A stretch of DNA of 64,000 bases from Sulfuritalea sp. (GTDB lineage Bacteria > Pseudomonadota > Gammaproteobacteria > Burkholderiales > Rhodocyclaceae): contig JAUSCI010000056.1 of the NCBI GenBank assembly GCA_030651305.1, forward strand, positions 31,251 to 95,250, given 5' to 3'. Shown piece after piece: positions 18,705 through 27,636 of the stretch. How positions within the stretch are numbered: position 1 is the stretch's first letter; each line of letters starts with the position of its first letter. The position numbers and the translations under genes are program-made. The notes beneath the pieces are model-generated. The model was not told where the DNA came from. It saw only the letters and a list, made by a program, of their open reading frames with translations, and did not search any database.

Positions 18705-18903
18705 AAAATCAGACAGATCTCAATAGCTTGATTACGCACAACTAACTGCACGAATACGTACCACCGGAAAATGGGGCCTTGTGCTGCACTTTGCAACAAT
18801 CTTTGGCTATACTGAGCCCCAGGGCCCAGTTGGCAGAGATCGCAACATCGTTGCAATCAGACATGGGCATGTTGCATGACGCAATCATTGGCCATCACTT
18901 CCC

Positions 18904-20388
18904 ATGAACTCCCTGCGACAGAAAATCATCTTCGGCTACTCGATCATCGGCGTCATGGTGATCGGCCTGTCGCTGTTTTCCCTTTTTGAACTGAGGCTGC
19001 TGGAGAGAAAAATTGCCGCCGGCGAGCGCATCGCCGAATTCTTCGATATCTCCCTCGAGATACGACGTTTCGAGAAGAACTACTTTCTCTATCGCCAGGC
19101 GGCCGATCTGGCCGAGAATCAGGAATACGTCGCTCGCGCCCGCGCTCTGCTGCGCGAATACGATCCGCTCTTCGAGGCGCTTGACGAACCTGCTCGCATC
19201 AGCCGATTGGCGGGTGACCTTGAGCGCTACGCCGCGCTGATGAAGGAATACGGCCAGCAGGGCAACAGCGATATCCGGGCAAATGCCATCCGCAAGACCG
19301 GCAAGGAAATCGTCACCGTCGCCGAAGCACTGGCCAGGGCGGAGCGCGGCACCCTGCAGACCTTGCTGGAACGGCATCGCCAGATGCTGATCGGCTCCGT
19401 CGCCGGCGTGACGCTGCTGGTGATCGTTATCGGCCAACTGCTCTCGCGCTGGGTCGTCCGACCTCTCAAACAGATGGAGGCGAGCATGGAGGCGGTGGCC
19501 GCCGGCCGGCTCGCCAAGCTGGCGATGACCAGCGACGACCGTGAAATCGTCTCGCTGACCCAAGCCTTCAACCATGTAATTCAGGAACTGGAACTGCATC
19601 AGGGGCAGTTGGTCCGCTCGGAAAAGCTCGCCGCCCTCGGCACGCTGCTCTCGGGCGTTGCCCACGAACTCAATAATCCGCTGTCGAACATCGCCACTTC
19701 CTGCCAGATATTGGTCGAGGAAATCGACGGCAATAATCCGGCCTTCATGCAGGAACTTCTGGGCCAGATCAACGGCGAAACATGGCGCGCGCGCCAGATC
19801 GTGCGCTCGCTGCTCGACTATGCGCGCGACCGCGAGTTCATCGGAGAAACGCTGCCGGTAGCCCCCCTGGTGGAAGAAACCCTGCGTTTGATCCGGGGCC
19901 TGATTCCGGCCCAGGTGTCGGTGTCGACCCGGATTCCTGCGGATATGGCGATTCAGGGTGACAAGCAGCGCCTGCAACAGGTTTTGCTCAATTTGATTCG
20001 CAATGCAGTCGAAGCAGCGGCTGGCGCCGGCAATGTCCAGATCACGGCACGCCTCGCCAGCGACGACCACAATCCCTGCGTTGCCGGAGCACTGGTCTTT
20101 GGCCAATGCGCCGGCCATGGCAAATTGGTGGAAATCGAGATCCGCGACGATGGCCATGGCATCGCCGCCGACATCCTGCCGCGCATCTTCGACCCCTTCT
20201 TCACCACCAAAGAGGTGGGCCGGGGCCTGGGGCTCGGGCTGTTCATCGTTTTTGAAATTATCGAGGAGCACGGCGGCTGTATTGCCGTGGAAAGCCAACC
20301 CGGCAAAGGGACGGCCTTTTTCGTGCACCTGCCCTGCGGAGAAACATGCACCCCTTCCCCCCGCCCCCCTTCCCCGGGAAGGGGGTGA
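18904..20388 (+). CDS. NtrB-like membrane sensor histidine kinase
   Basis: A 494-residue kinase. Two membrane helices (about residues 8-28 and 162-182) flank a helical periplasmic sensor region of about 130 residues. HAMP (about 183-235) follows, then HisKA with the His in GVAHELNNPLSN (about residue 255) and an ATPase domain (NLIRNAVEAA, DDGHGI, GRGLGLGLF). This architecture is usual for partners of sigma-54-dependent regulators such as the next gene. The last 13 residues (CTPSPRPPSPGRG) come from an inserted repeat. Without the insert the frame would read GETNA-stop and overlap the regulator start. Confidence 0.92.
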   Translation: MNSLRQKIIFGYSIIGVMVIGLSLFSLFELRLLERKIAAGERIAEFFDISLEIRRFEKNYFLYRQAADLAENQEYVARARALLREYDPLFEALDEPARISRLAGDLERYAALMKEYGQQGNSDIRANAIRKTGKEIVTVAEALARAERGTLQTLLERHRQMLIGSVAGVTLLVIVIGQLLSRWVVRPLKQMEASMEAVAAGRLAKLAMTSDDREIVSLTQAFNHVIQELELHQGQLVRSEKLAALGTLLSGVAHELNNPLSNIATSCQILVEEIDGNNPAFMQELLGQINGETWRARQIVRSLLDYARDREFIGETLPVAPLVEETLRLIRGLIPAQVSVSTRIPADMAIQGDKQRLQQVLLNLIRNAVEAAAGAGNVQITARLASDDHNPCVAGALVFGQCAGHGKLVEIEIRDDGHGIAADILPRIFDPFFTTKEVGRGLGLGLFIVFEIIEEHGGCIAVESQPGKGTAFFVHLPCGETCTPSPRPPSPGRG

Positions 20389-20458
20389 CGGTTGTTCGCG
20401 GGCTGCGCCCGCCCCATATTTTTGGCCGTTCCTCCTTGGGGCGGCCCTGCGGAGAAAC
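20346..20458 (+). mobile_element. 113-base palindromic insertion flanked by a 15-base duplication
   Basis: GCCCTGCGGAGAAAC occurs at 20331-20345 and again at 20444-20458. Removing one copy plus the sequence between them restores an overlapping kinase stop and regulator start. The inserted DNA contains a near-perfect inverted repeat at 20365-20385 (CCCCCTTCC/GGAAGGGGG) and a second hairpin at 20398-20412 (GCGGGC-TGC-GCCCGC). This looks like a small non-coding palindromic element. No coding capacity is present. Confidence 0.7.
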
Positions 20459-20460
20459 CA

Positions 20461-21816
20461 ATGCCTAGTGGAAAACTGCTGATCGTGGACGATGAAAAGA
20501 TCGCCGTGAAGAATCTCGAACATGTGTTGAAGAAGGAAGGCTACGAGGTCACCGCCACCCAGAGCGGCGCCAACGCACTGGCTTACCTCGACAAGCAACA
20601 ATTCGACGTCGTCCTCACCGACTTGCGCATGGAGAAAGTGGATGGCCTGCAAATCCTGAAAAAGTGCCGGGAAAACTGGCCTGACACCGAGGTCATCCTC
20701 ATCACCGGCTATGCCACCCTCGAATCCGCCGTGGACGCCATGAAGCAAGGCGCCTTCTACTACATCGCCAAACCCTTTCGTCTCGACGAGGTGCGCAAAG
20801 TGGTGGCGGAGGCAATGGAAAAAATCAGTCTGCGCCGGGAAAACTGTGCCCTGCGCGAGCAGGTCGAGAGCTTTCAGGGCAAGGTGCGCATCATCACCCA
20901 GGATGGCGAGATGCAGCGACTGCTGGACATGTCCCGCCAGATCGCCCCCACCGACTGCAACGTACTGATCACCGGCGAATCGGGTACCGGCAAGGAACTT
21001 TTTGCGCAGGATCTTCACCACCACAGCCGACGGGCGGCAGGGCAGTTTCTGGCCGTCAATTGCGGCGCCTTCAACGAAGAACTGCTGGCCAACGAAATGT
21101 TTGGCCACGCCAAGGGCGCCTTCACCGGCGCCGCCACCGACAAGAAAGGTCTGCTGGTGGCTGCCGACGGCGGCACGCTGTTCCTCGACGAGATCACCGA
21201 GATGTCCCAGTCCATGCAGGTCAAGCTGCTGCGAGTCATCCAGGAGCGGGAAGTGCTGCCCCTGGGCGCCACGGCACCGGTGAAGGTGGACGTGCGCTTC
21301 GTCGCCGCCACGAACCGCGACATGCAAGACATGGTGAAGCAGGGACAGTTCCGCCAGGACCTCTATTTCCGGCTCAACGTGGTCAATCTCCAAGTCCCGC
21401 CCCTGTCGCGGCGACGGGAAGACGTACCGCTGCTGGCCTACCATTTCCTCAAGAAATGCGCGGCCCGCATGGGCAAGCCGGTGACGGAAATTTCCGCCGA
21501 GGCCCTGACCATCCTCAAGGCCTACGATTTCCCGGGCAACGTGCGCGAACTGGAGAACATCATCGAACGCGGCGTCGCCATCGCCACCGGCGACATCATC
21601 GAGTCCGCCTACCTGCCGGATGACCTGCGCGAACTGGCGATACGCACTTTCCGCAAGAAGGAGGGCCGCCTGCCCTCGCTCGAAGAACAGGAGCGCGACT
21701 ACATCCGCTGGGTACTTCAGGAAGCAGGCGGCAACCAGACGCTCGCCGCCCAAACCCTCGGCATCGACCGCGTCTCGCTGTGGCGCAAGCTAAAGCGCTA
21801 TCAGTTGGAGCAGTGA
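20461..21816 (+). CDS. NtrC-family sigma-54-dependent response regulator
   Basis: A 451-residue regulator with three domains. The receiver (about residues 1-120) has its phospho-acceptor Asp in VVLTDLRME. The AAA+ domain (about 145-380) shows Walker A GESGTGKE, the sigma-54 contact motif GAFTGA, Walker B GGTLFLDE and the R-finger region FRQDLYFRLNV. A Fis-type helix-turn-helix lies at the C-terminus (NQTLAAQTLGIDRVSLWRKLK). The ATG at 20461 is chosen because it directly follows the kinase and the receiver begins there; the frame is open further upstream. The likely target is the sigma-54 promoter at 18684-18704. Confidence 0.95.
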   Translation: MPSGKLLIVDDEKIAVKNLEHVLKKEGYEVTATQSGANALAYLDKQQFDVVLTDLRMEKVDGLQILKKCRENWPDTEVILITGYATLESAVDAMKQGAFYYIAKPFRLDEVRKVVAEAMEKISLRRENCALREQVESFQGKVRIITQDGEMQRLLDMSRQIAPTDCNVLITGESGTGKELFAQDLHHHSRRAAGQFLAVNCGAFNEELLANEMFGHAKGAFTGAATDKKGLLVAADGGTLFLDEITEMSQSMQVKLLRVIQEREVLPLGATAPVKVDVRFVAATNRDMQDMVKQGQFRQDLYFRLNVVNLQVPPLSRRREDVPLLAYHFLKKCAARMGKPVTEISAEALTILKAYDFPGNVRELENIIERGVAIATGDIIESAYLPDDLRELAIRTFRKKEGRLPSLEEQERDYIRWVLQEAGGNQTLAAQTLGIDRVSLWRKLKRYQLEQ

Positions 21817-22017
21817 CCCCGCGCACCCACTGCATCACCCGCCCGATGCCATGCACCCCGGCGTCCACATAGAGGCATGTAATACAAACATAACGCATCT
21901 CTCGGGTACGCCACCACGATGCAGAGATAAAATGTTGCTCATTGCAATGCTGGCGCTGTAATTTGCATCAAATGTAGTTTGCTTCCCCCTGCGCCCGGCC
22001 ACCGACCGAGGATTCCG

Positions 22018-24168
22018 ATGTTTTCCAACAAGTTGCTGATGCGTTGTTTTCCCTTTCTCGCCTGGCTCCCGGTCGATTCCATCATCCTGCGCGGCGACTT
22101 GATCGCCGGTATCACCGGCGGACTGGTACTGGTACCGAAGGCGATGGCTTACGCGCAACTCTCCGGCCTGCCGGTGTATTTCGGCCTCTACACGGCCTTC
22201 GTGCCGGCCATCCTCGGCGCGCTATGGGGTTCGAGTCGACAGCTCGCCACTGGGCCGGTGGCCGTCATCTCGCTGATGACCGCCGCCGCCATCACGCCGC
22301 TGGCAGTGCCTTTCTCCGAGGAGTACATCGGCCTCGCGCTGCTCTTGACCCTGATGGTCGGCGTCATCCAGTTTGCGCTCGGCGCGATCAAGCTCGGCAC
22401 CATCGTCAACTTCATTTCGCACCCCGTCATTCTCGGTTTCATGAATGCCGCTGCCATCATCATTGCGATGTCGCAGTTCGACATGCTGCTGGGCATTCCC
22501 AAGGGCCGCAGCGATTCTTTCCTCGCCGATATGTGGGAAATGGCCGGCTACCTGCCGCAAACCCACCTGCCCACCCTGGCCATGTCGGCATTCGCACTGG
22601 GGCTGATGCTGGGGCTGAAAAAGATTTCTTTCCTTGCCAAGCCCAGCGTGCTGGTCGCGGTGGTAATCACCACGGTGGTGAGCGTCACTATCGGGTTCGA
22701 GCACAAGAGCCACGGCAAGCCCGAGCAGATCGCCGATCCCGTGGCACGCGAACTGGTGTCGAGCTATGCCCAGGCCGACCAGCAGATCAAGACCCTGTCG
22801 ATCGAACTCACCGCCAAATCGGGCCAGTTGCGCGTCGCCGAAAAGGCACATGACCGCCGCGCCGCCGCCGACTTGCGCCATGACATCGATCTGGGCCAGC
22901 TCGGCCTGACCACGCTCGAAGGCCATAACAAGGTGCGGCTGGCCCAGATCAACCGATTGCACTTCGAACGTTCCAAGGCAGCCGAAGACGAACCTGCCCT
23001 TCTTTACGTCAAGGGCACGGTGCCAGCCGGCGTCGAAACCGACGGCCGCAGCTGGCACATCAAGAAGGTCGAGAAAGGCGAAATGCGCCTGATGGGCGGC
23101 GGCGACGTAGTCGGCAACATCCCCGCCGGTCTGCCGTCTTTTCGGCTGCCCACGCTGACCTGGGATGCGGTGTTCTCCCTGCTTTCCGCCGCCATCATCG
23201 TCGCCCTGGTGGCTTTCATGGAATGCGTTTCCATGGCCAAGGCGATTGCCGCCAAAACCAAGCAGCGTCTCGACCCCAACCAGGAACTGATTGGTCAGGG
23301 GCTCTCCAATCTCGGCGGCGCATTCTTCCAGGCCTATCCAGCCTGCGGCTCCTTCACCGGCTCGGCGATCAACCTGCAGGCCGGCGCCAAGACCGGCTTC
23401 GCCATGGTGTTCAATGGCATTTTCGTCGCCGTCACCCTGCTGTTCCTCACGCCCTATCTCTATGACCTGCCAAAGGCCGTGCTGGCCGTCATCATCCTGC
23501 TGGCCGTGACCGGACTGGTGACGCCCGAGGCGATCAAGCACACCTGGAAGGCCAGCCGCGTCGACGGCATGGTTGTCCTCGTCACCTTCGTCGTCACCCT
23601 TGCGGCGGCACCGCATCTCGACAAAGGCATCATGGTCGGCGCCGGCCTTGCGCTGGTCCTCTTCCTCTACAACACCATGAAGCCGCGCGTCGCCGTCCTC
23701 GGCCGTTTCCACGACGGCTCCCTGCGTGACGCCAAGGTCAACAACCTGCCGGCCTCGGACGTGGTGACCGCCATCCGCTTCGACGGCCGCCTCTACTTCG
23801 CCAACGTCTCCTACTTCGAGGATGCCGTACTCGAGGCGGTCGCCAACAACCCCGATGCACCCTACGTCCTCATCGTCGGCAACGGCATCAACGACATCGA
23901 TGCCTCGGGCGAGGAAGTGATTCATCACCTGGTCGAGCGCCTCAACGAGAACGGCGTCGTCGTGCTCTTCTCCGGCCTCAAGAAGCAGGTGATCGATGTC
24001 ATGCATGCCACCGGCTTGTGGGAACTGATTGGCGAAAAGCGCTTCTTCGCCACCGCGGAACTGGCATTGGGAAAAATCTATTCGCGCCCCGAATATGCCG
24101 ACAAGGACGACCCGCTGCGTCCGCAGCCGCATATCGCCACACTGACACCCGCCCCGCTGCCTGACTGA
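22018..24168 (+). CDS. SulP-family anion transporter with STAS domain and hydrophilic insert (second copy)
   Basis: A 716-residue SulP/SLC26-type transporter similar along its length to the one at 15919-18051. It has the N-terminal signature GLVLVPKAMAYAQLSGLPVYFGLY, a charged insert of about 120 residues (about 230-350) before VGNIPAGLPSFRLP, and a C-terminal STAS domain (about 575-695). The start is supported by GAGGATTCCG-ATG; an upstream in-frame start lacks a binding site. It follows the NtrC-type regulator on the same strand after about 200 bases. The substrate is unknown. Confidence 0.92.
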   Translation: MFSNKLLMRCFPFLAWLPVDSIILRGDLIAGITGGLVLVPKAMAYAQLSGLPVYFGLYTAFVPAILGALWGSSRQLATGPVAVISLMTAAAITPLAVPFSEEYIGLALLLTLMVGVIQFALGAIKLGTIVNFISHPVILGFMNAAAIIIAMSQFDMLLGIPKGRSDSFLADMWEMAGYLPQTHLPTLAMSAFALGLMLGLKKISFLAKPSVLVAVVITTVVSVTIGFEHKSHGKPEQIADPVARELVSSYAQADQQIKTLSIELTAKSGQLRVAEKAHDRRAAADLRHDIDLGQLGLTTLEGHNKVRLAQINRLHFERSKAAEDEPALLYVKGTVPAGVETDGRSWHIKKVEKGEMRLMGGGDVVGNIPAGLPSFRLPTLTWDAVFSLLSAAIIVALVAFMECVSMAKAIAAKTKQRLDPNQELIGQGLSNLGGAFFQAYPACGSFTGSAINLQAGAKTGFAMVFNGIFVAVTLLFLTPYLYDLPKAVLAVIILLAVTGLVTPEAIKHTWKASRVDGMVVLVTFVVTLAAAPHLDKGIMVGAGLALVLFLYNTMKPRVAVLGRFHDGSLRDAKVNNLPASDVVTAIRFDGRLYFANVSYFEDAVLEAVANNPDAPYVLIVGNGINDIDASGEEVIHHLVERLNENGVVVLFSGLKKQVIDVMHATGLWELIGEKRFFATAELALGKIYSRPEYADKDDPLRPQPHIATLTPAPLPD

Positions 24169-24392
24169 GTTTCGCCACGAGCCCCCGCCGATTCGGGGGG
24201 CGCTACCCACCGGCGGTCCAATAGCCCACGCCATTGAACGTGGTCTCGTTTCAATTTGATGATCAGGAACGCAACGCTTGCGCCACCCAGGCGCCTCACC
24301 CTGGTCGACCCCCGGCCAGAGGTGGCTGAATATCTCGATCTGCTAATATTCTGGCTTTCTTCCGCAATCTGTATTCCTATCCGCCTCCCACC

Positions 24393-26966
24393 ATGGCCGC
24401 ACACGCCTTCCCCTGGTTCCGCAAGCTGTTTCCCTTTCTGCTGTGGTGGCCACTGGTCAACCGGCAGACGGCGAAGGACGACTTGCTGGCGGGATTTACC
24501 GGCGCGCTGATCGTGCTTCCCCAGGGCGTCGCCTTCGCCACCATCGCCGGCCTGCCGCCGCAGTACGGCCTTTACGCGGCGATGATGCCGGCAGTCATCG
24601 GCGCGCTGTTCGGCTCCTCCTGGCATCTCGTCTCCGGCCCGACCACCGCGATTTCCATCGCGGTCTTCGCCGCCCTTTCCCACCAGGCCGAGCCGGGCTC
24701 GGCGCAGTACATCAGCCTGGTGCTGACGCTCACTTTCCTGGTCGGCGTGTTCCAGTTGGTCCTTGGACTGGCGCGCATGGGCGCGCTGGTCAATTTCATC
24801 TCGCACACGGTGGTGATCGGATTCACCGCCGGCGCTGCCATCCTGATCGCCGCCAGCCAGGTGCGCAATTTCTTCGGCATCGACATTCCGCGCGGCACGC
24901 CCTTCTACGAAATCGTTCGCCAACTGTTCGTCCAGGCCGGCCACATCAAGCCCTGGGTCGCCGGTGTCGGCGTCATCACCCTGGTTACCGGCATCCTCGC
25001 CCGCCGCTACGTCAAGAAGATTCCGTACATGATCATGGCGATGATTGTCGGCAGCATCGTCGCCGAGATCTTGAATGTCTGGTTGGGCCAGGCCGCCACC
25101 GGCATCAAGACCGTCGGCGCGCTTCCCGCGCAACTGCCGCCACTGTCGCTGCCCGACTTTTCGCTCAATACCCTGCGTCATACCATCGGACCGGCGCTGG
25201 TCATCACCATGCTCGGGCTGACCGAGGCCGTTTCCATTGCGCGCGCCATAGCCGTGCGCTCCGAGCAACGCATCGACGGCAACCAGGAGTTCATCGGCCA
25301 GGGTCTGTCGAATATCGTCGGCGCCTTTTTCTCGGCCTATGCCTCGTCCGGCTCCTTCAACCGCAGCGGCGTGAATTACGAGGCCGGCGCGCGCACGCCT
25401 CTGGCTTCTGTGTTCGCCTCGATCTTCCTGCTGCTGGTGCTGCTGGCTGTGGCTCCGCTCGCCGCCTTTCTGCCCAATGCGGCCATGGCCGGAATCCTGT
25501 TCCTGGTGGCCTGGGGCCTGATCGACTTCGACCACATCAACCACATCTGGCACACCAGCAAGATTGAGTCGGCGATTCTCGCCGCCACCTTGATCGGGAC
25601 GCTGTTCAACCTCGAAGCCGGCATCTTCCTCGGCGTGTTTCTTTCGCTGGTGACATATCTTCACCGCTCCTCCAAGCCCGAGATCGTTCCCGTGGTGCCC
25701 GCGCCGGAAGAGGGTGCCTACCACTTCGTCCGCGCCAAGGGCCGACCCGAATGCCCGCAGTTGCGCATCGTGCGCATCAACGGCTCGGTGTATTTCGGCG
25801 CCGCCAGCTACGTGCAGCAGGCACTGCAGCAGATTGACGAAGACAACCCGCGGCAGAAGTCGGTGCTGATCGCCGCGTCCAGTCTCAATACCATCGACAT
25901 TGCCGGCGCCGAAGTGCTGACACAGGAAGCGCGGCGGCGGCGGCGCCTGGGTGGTGGCCTGTATTTCTATCGCCTGAACAAGCCGAATTACGAGTTCCTG
26001 GGCCAGGGCGGCTACACCAGGGACATTGGCGAGGCCGCCTTCTTTCCGGTGATGACCGACGTCACCAGTGCCCTGTACTGGACGCTCGACCCGGATATCT
26101 GCCGTACCTGCAAGACGCGCATCTTCAAGCCATGCACCGGCAAGCTGTTGCCCGATGGCTTCCGCCGCCAGCGCCTGCTGCTGGCCACCGATGGCAGCGA
26201 ATTCAGCCACGCACCGCAGGAGATCGCCATCGCACTGGCGAACAACTTTGGTGTCACGCTCGACATCATGACGCTGGTGCCGGCGGCGGAGGACGAGGAG
26301 ATGGCCCGCGCCCGGCTGACGGTCGCCACGCGCGCCGCACTGGTGGCCGGCGTCGATACCGAGGAAATCGTGCACCACGGCAAACATCCGGTGAAAGAAA
26401 TCATCGCCGCGGCGAAGACCGCCGACAGCAATATCCTGATCATCGGTCGTCGACCGCAGCGCGGCGATCTGAGGGAGCGCCTGGTCGGCGATGTCGCGGC
26501 GCAGATCATTGCCCATGCGCCCTGCCATGTCCTCATCGCCGGCTGGCGGTCGCGCATGTGGCGAGGCCGCATCCTGGTTGCCAGCGACGGCTCGACCGAC
26601 AATGATCGCGTCACCGAAATCGCGTCGCAGATCGCAAAAGCAACACGCACTCCGCTCACCCTGGTCGCGGCGGTAATCAGTGGCATGGACCGCGAAAGGC
26701 TGACCGAAGAGCTGGCGATCAAGGCCGCGCAGCTTCGCAGCGAGGGTGTCCAGTGCGACAGCCGCGTAGTTGGCGGCGCGCCGGAACGGTCCATCCCCGC
26801 CGCGGCGAAGGATTTCGGCGCCGATTTGCTGATCATCGGCTATCAGCAAAGTCTGGGGCGCGGCATGGCCGACCGGATCATCGGCAGCCTTGACTGCGCC
26901 GTACTGGTGGTGAAACACGCGACCGAGCCGGAACGCATGGCCGCCGCCGTGAAGAACCAGGCTTGA
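24393..26966 (+). CDS. SulP transporter fused to STAS and two universal-stress (Usp) domains
   Basis: An 857-residue fusion. The SulP membrane domain covers about residues 1-420 (DDLLAGFTGALIVLPQGVAFATIAGLPPQYGLY). STAS lies at about 450-560. A short cysteine linker, CRTCKTRIFKPC, at about residue 570 leads into two tandem Usp-like domains (about 590-715 and 720-850), with RLLLATDGSE and RILVASDGST as their first strands. The hydrophilic insert of the other two SulP proteins is absent. Usp domains usually bind ATP or another nucleotide, so transport may be coupled to energy state; this is inference. Confidence 0.92.
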   Translation: MAAHAFPWFRKLFPFLLWWPLVNRQTAKDDLLAGFTGALIVLPQGVAFATIAGLPPQYGLYAAMMPAVIGALFGSSWHLVSGPTTAISIAVFAALSHQAEPGSAQYISLVLTLTFLVGVFQLVLGLARMGALVNFISHTVVIGFTAGAAILIAASQVRNFFGIDIPRGTPFYEIVRQLFVQAGHIKPWVAGVGVITLVTGILARRYVKKIPYMIMAMIVGSIVAEILNVWLGQAATGIKTVGALPAQLPPLSLPDFSLNTLRHTIGPALVITMLGLTEAVSIARAIAVRSEQRIDGNQEFIGQGLSNIVGAFFSAYASSGSFNRSGVNYEAGARTPLASVFASIFLLLVLLAVAPLAAFLPNAAMAGILFLVAWGLIDFDHINHIWHTSKIESAILAATLIGTLFNLEAGIFLGVFLSLVTYLHRSSKPEIVPVVPAPEEGAYHFVRAKGRPECPQLRIVRINGSVYFGAASYVQQALQQIDEDNPRQKSVLIAASSLNTIDIAGAEVLTQEARRRRRLGGGLYFYRLNKPNYEFLGQGGYTRDIGEAAFFPVMTDVTSALYWTLDPDICRTCKTRIFKPCTGKLLPDGFRRQRLLLATDGSEFSHAPQEIAIALANNFGVTLDIMTLVPAAEDEEMARARLTVATRAALVAGVDTEEIVHHGKHPVKEIIAAAKTADSNILIIGRRPQRGDLRERLVGDVAAQIIAHAPCHVLIAGWRSRMWRGRILVASDGSTDNDRVTEIASQIAKATRTPLTLVAAVISGMDRERLTEELAIKAAQLRSEGVQCDSRVVGGAPERSIPAAAKDFGADLLIIGYQQSLGRGMADRIIGSLDCAVLVVKHATEPERMAAAVKNQA

Positions 26967-26992
26967 GTTACTTCGAGTAAACTTCGCCGTCC

Positions 26993-27006
26993 CGCCAGCG
27001 CCGACT
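26993..27006 (+). repeat. Dispersed repeat copy 2
   Basis: A perfect 14-base core with left flank CGCCGTCC, ending eight bases before the start of the cobalamin adenosyltransferase gene, so it occupies the place where a ribosome binding site is expected. Confidence 0.75.
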
Positions 27007-27014
27007 TCCTGATC

Positions 27015-27566
27015 ATGGGCCACCGCCTCTCAAAAATCTACACCCGTACCGGCGACGCCGGCACTACCGGCCTCGGCGACGGGTCGCGCACCGCCAAGAA
27101 TTCTGCCCGCGTCGCCGCCATGGGCGACATCGATGAGCTCAACTCGCTGATCGGAGTGATTCTCTGCGAGGAACTGCCGGCTGACATACGCGAACTCTTC
27201 ACCGGCATCCAGCACGACTTGTTCGACCTGGGCGGCGAAATGTCGATCCCCGGCGCGGCACTGCTCAAACCCACGCAGCCGGCGCGACTGGAAGCCGCCA
27301 TCGACCACTACAACGCCGATCTCGGGCCACTCAAGGAGTTCATCCTGCCCGGCGGCAACCGATCCGCCGCCCTGACGCATCTAGCCCGCACCGTCTGCCG
27401 TCGCGCCGAGCGCGTAACGGTGGCGCTTGCCGCCGAGGAAGCCGTATCGGACGCCGGACGGCAATACCTCAATCGCCTCTCTGATTTGCTCTTCGTTCTT
27501 GGCCGCTGGCTGAACAAGGCGGCAGGTGGCGGCGACGTAATGTGGCAAAAAGGCAGGAACGCCTGA
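27015..27566 (+). CDS. pduO: PduO-type cob(I)alamin adenosyltransferase
   Basis: A 183-residue ATP:cob(I)alamin adenosyltransferase of the PduO/MMAB family, which transfers the adenosyl group of ATP to reduced cobalamin. Family signatures are the N-terminal YTRTGDAGTTGLGDGSR ATP-binding segment, the GDIDELNS helix, LPGG(N/S) and RRAER. Length is typical. No classical Shine-Dalgarno sequence is visible because a dispersed repeat sits directly upstream. No B12 biosynthesis or mutase gene is adjacent. Confidence 0.93.
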   Translation: MGHRLSKIYTRTGDAGTTGLGDGSRTAKNSARVAAMGDIDELNSLIGVILCEELPADIRELFTGIQHDLFDLGGEMSIPGAALLKPTQPARLEAAIDHYNADLGPLKEFILPGGNRSAALTHLARTVCRRAERVTVALAAEEAVSDAGRQYLNRLSDLLFVLGRWLNKAAGGGDVMWQKGRNA

Positions 27567-27636
27567 CCTGGACAGGAAGAAAACTCTCGGGCGTATGATT
27601 GCAGCAAAACATAGTGCCAAGGACAACGGGGGAGGC

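Noticed and set aside
21949..21971. Sigma-54 promoter or FNR site upstream of the second SulP gene (TGGCGCTGTAATTTGCATCAA)
   Set aside because: GG and GC are eleven, not ten, bases apart, and only one FNR half-site is good. Either could be a weak site, but I do not support it.
24180..24210. Terminator after the second SulP gene (CCCCCG-N6-CGGGGG)
   Set aside because: The stem is plausible but no T tract follows; not supported as an intrinsic terminator.
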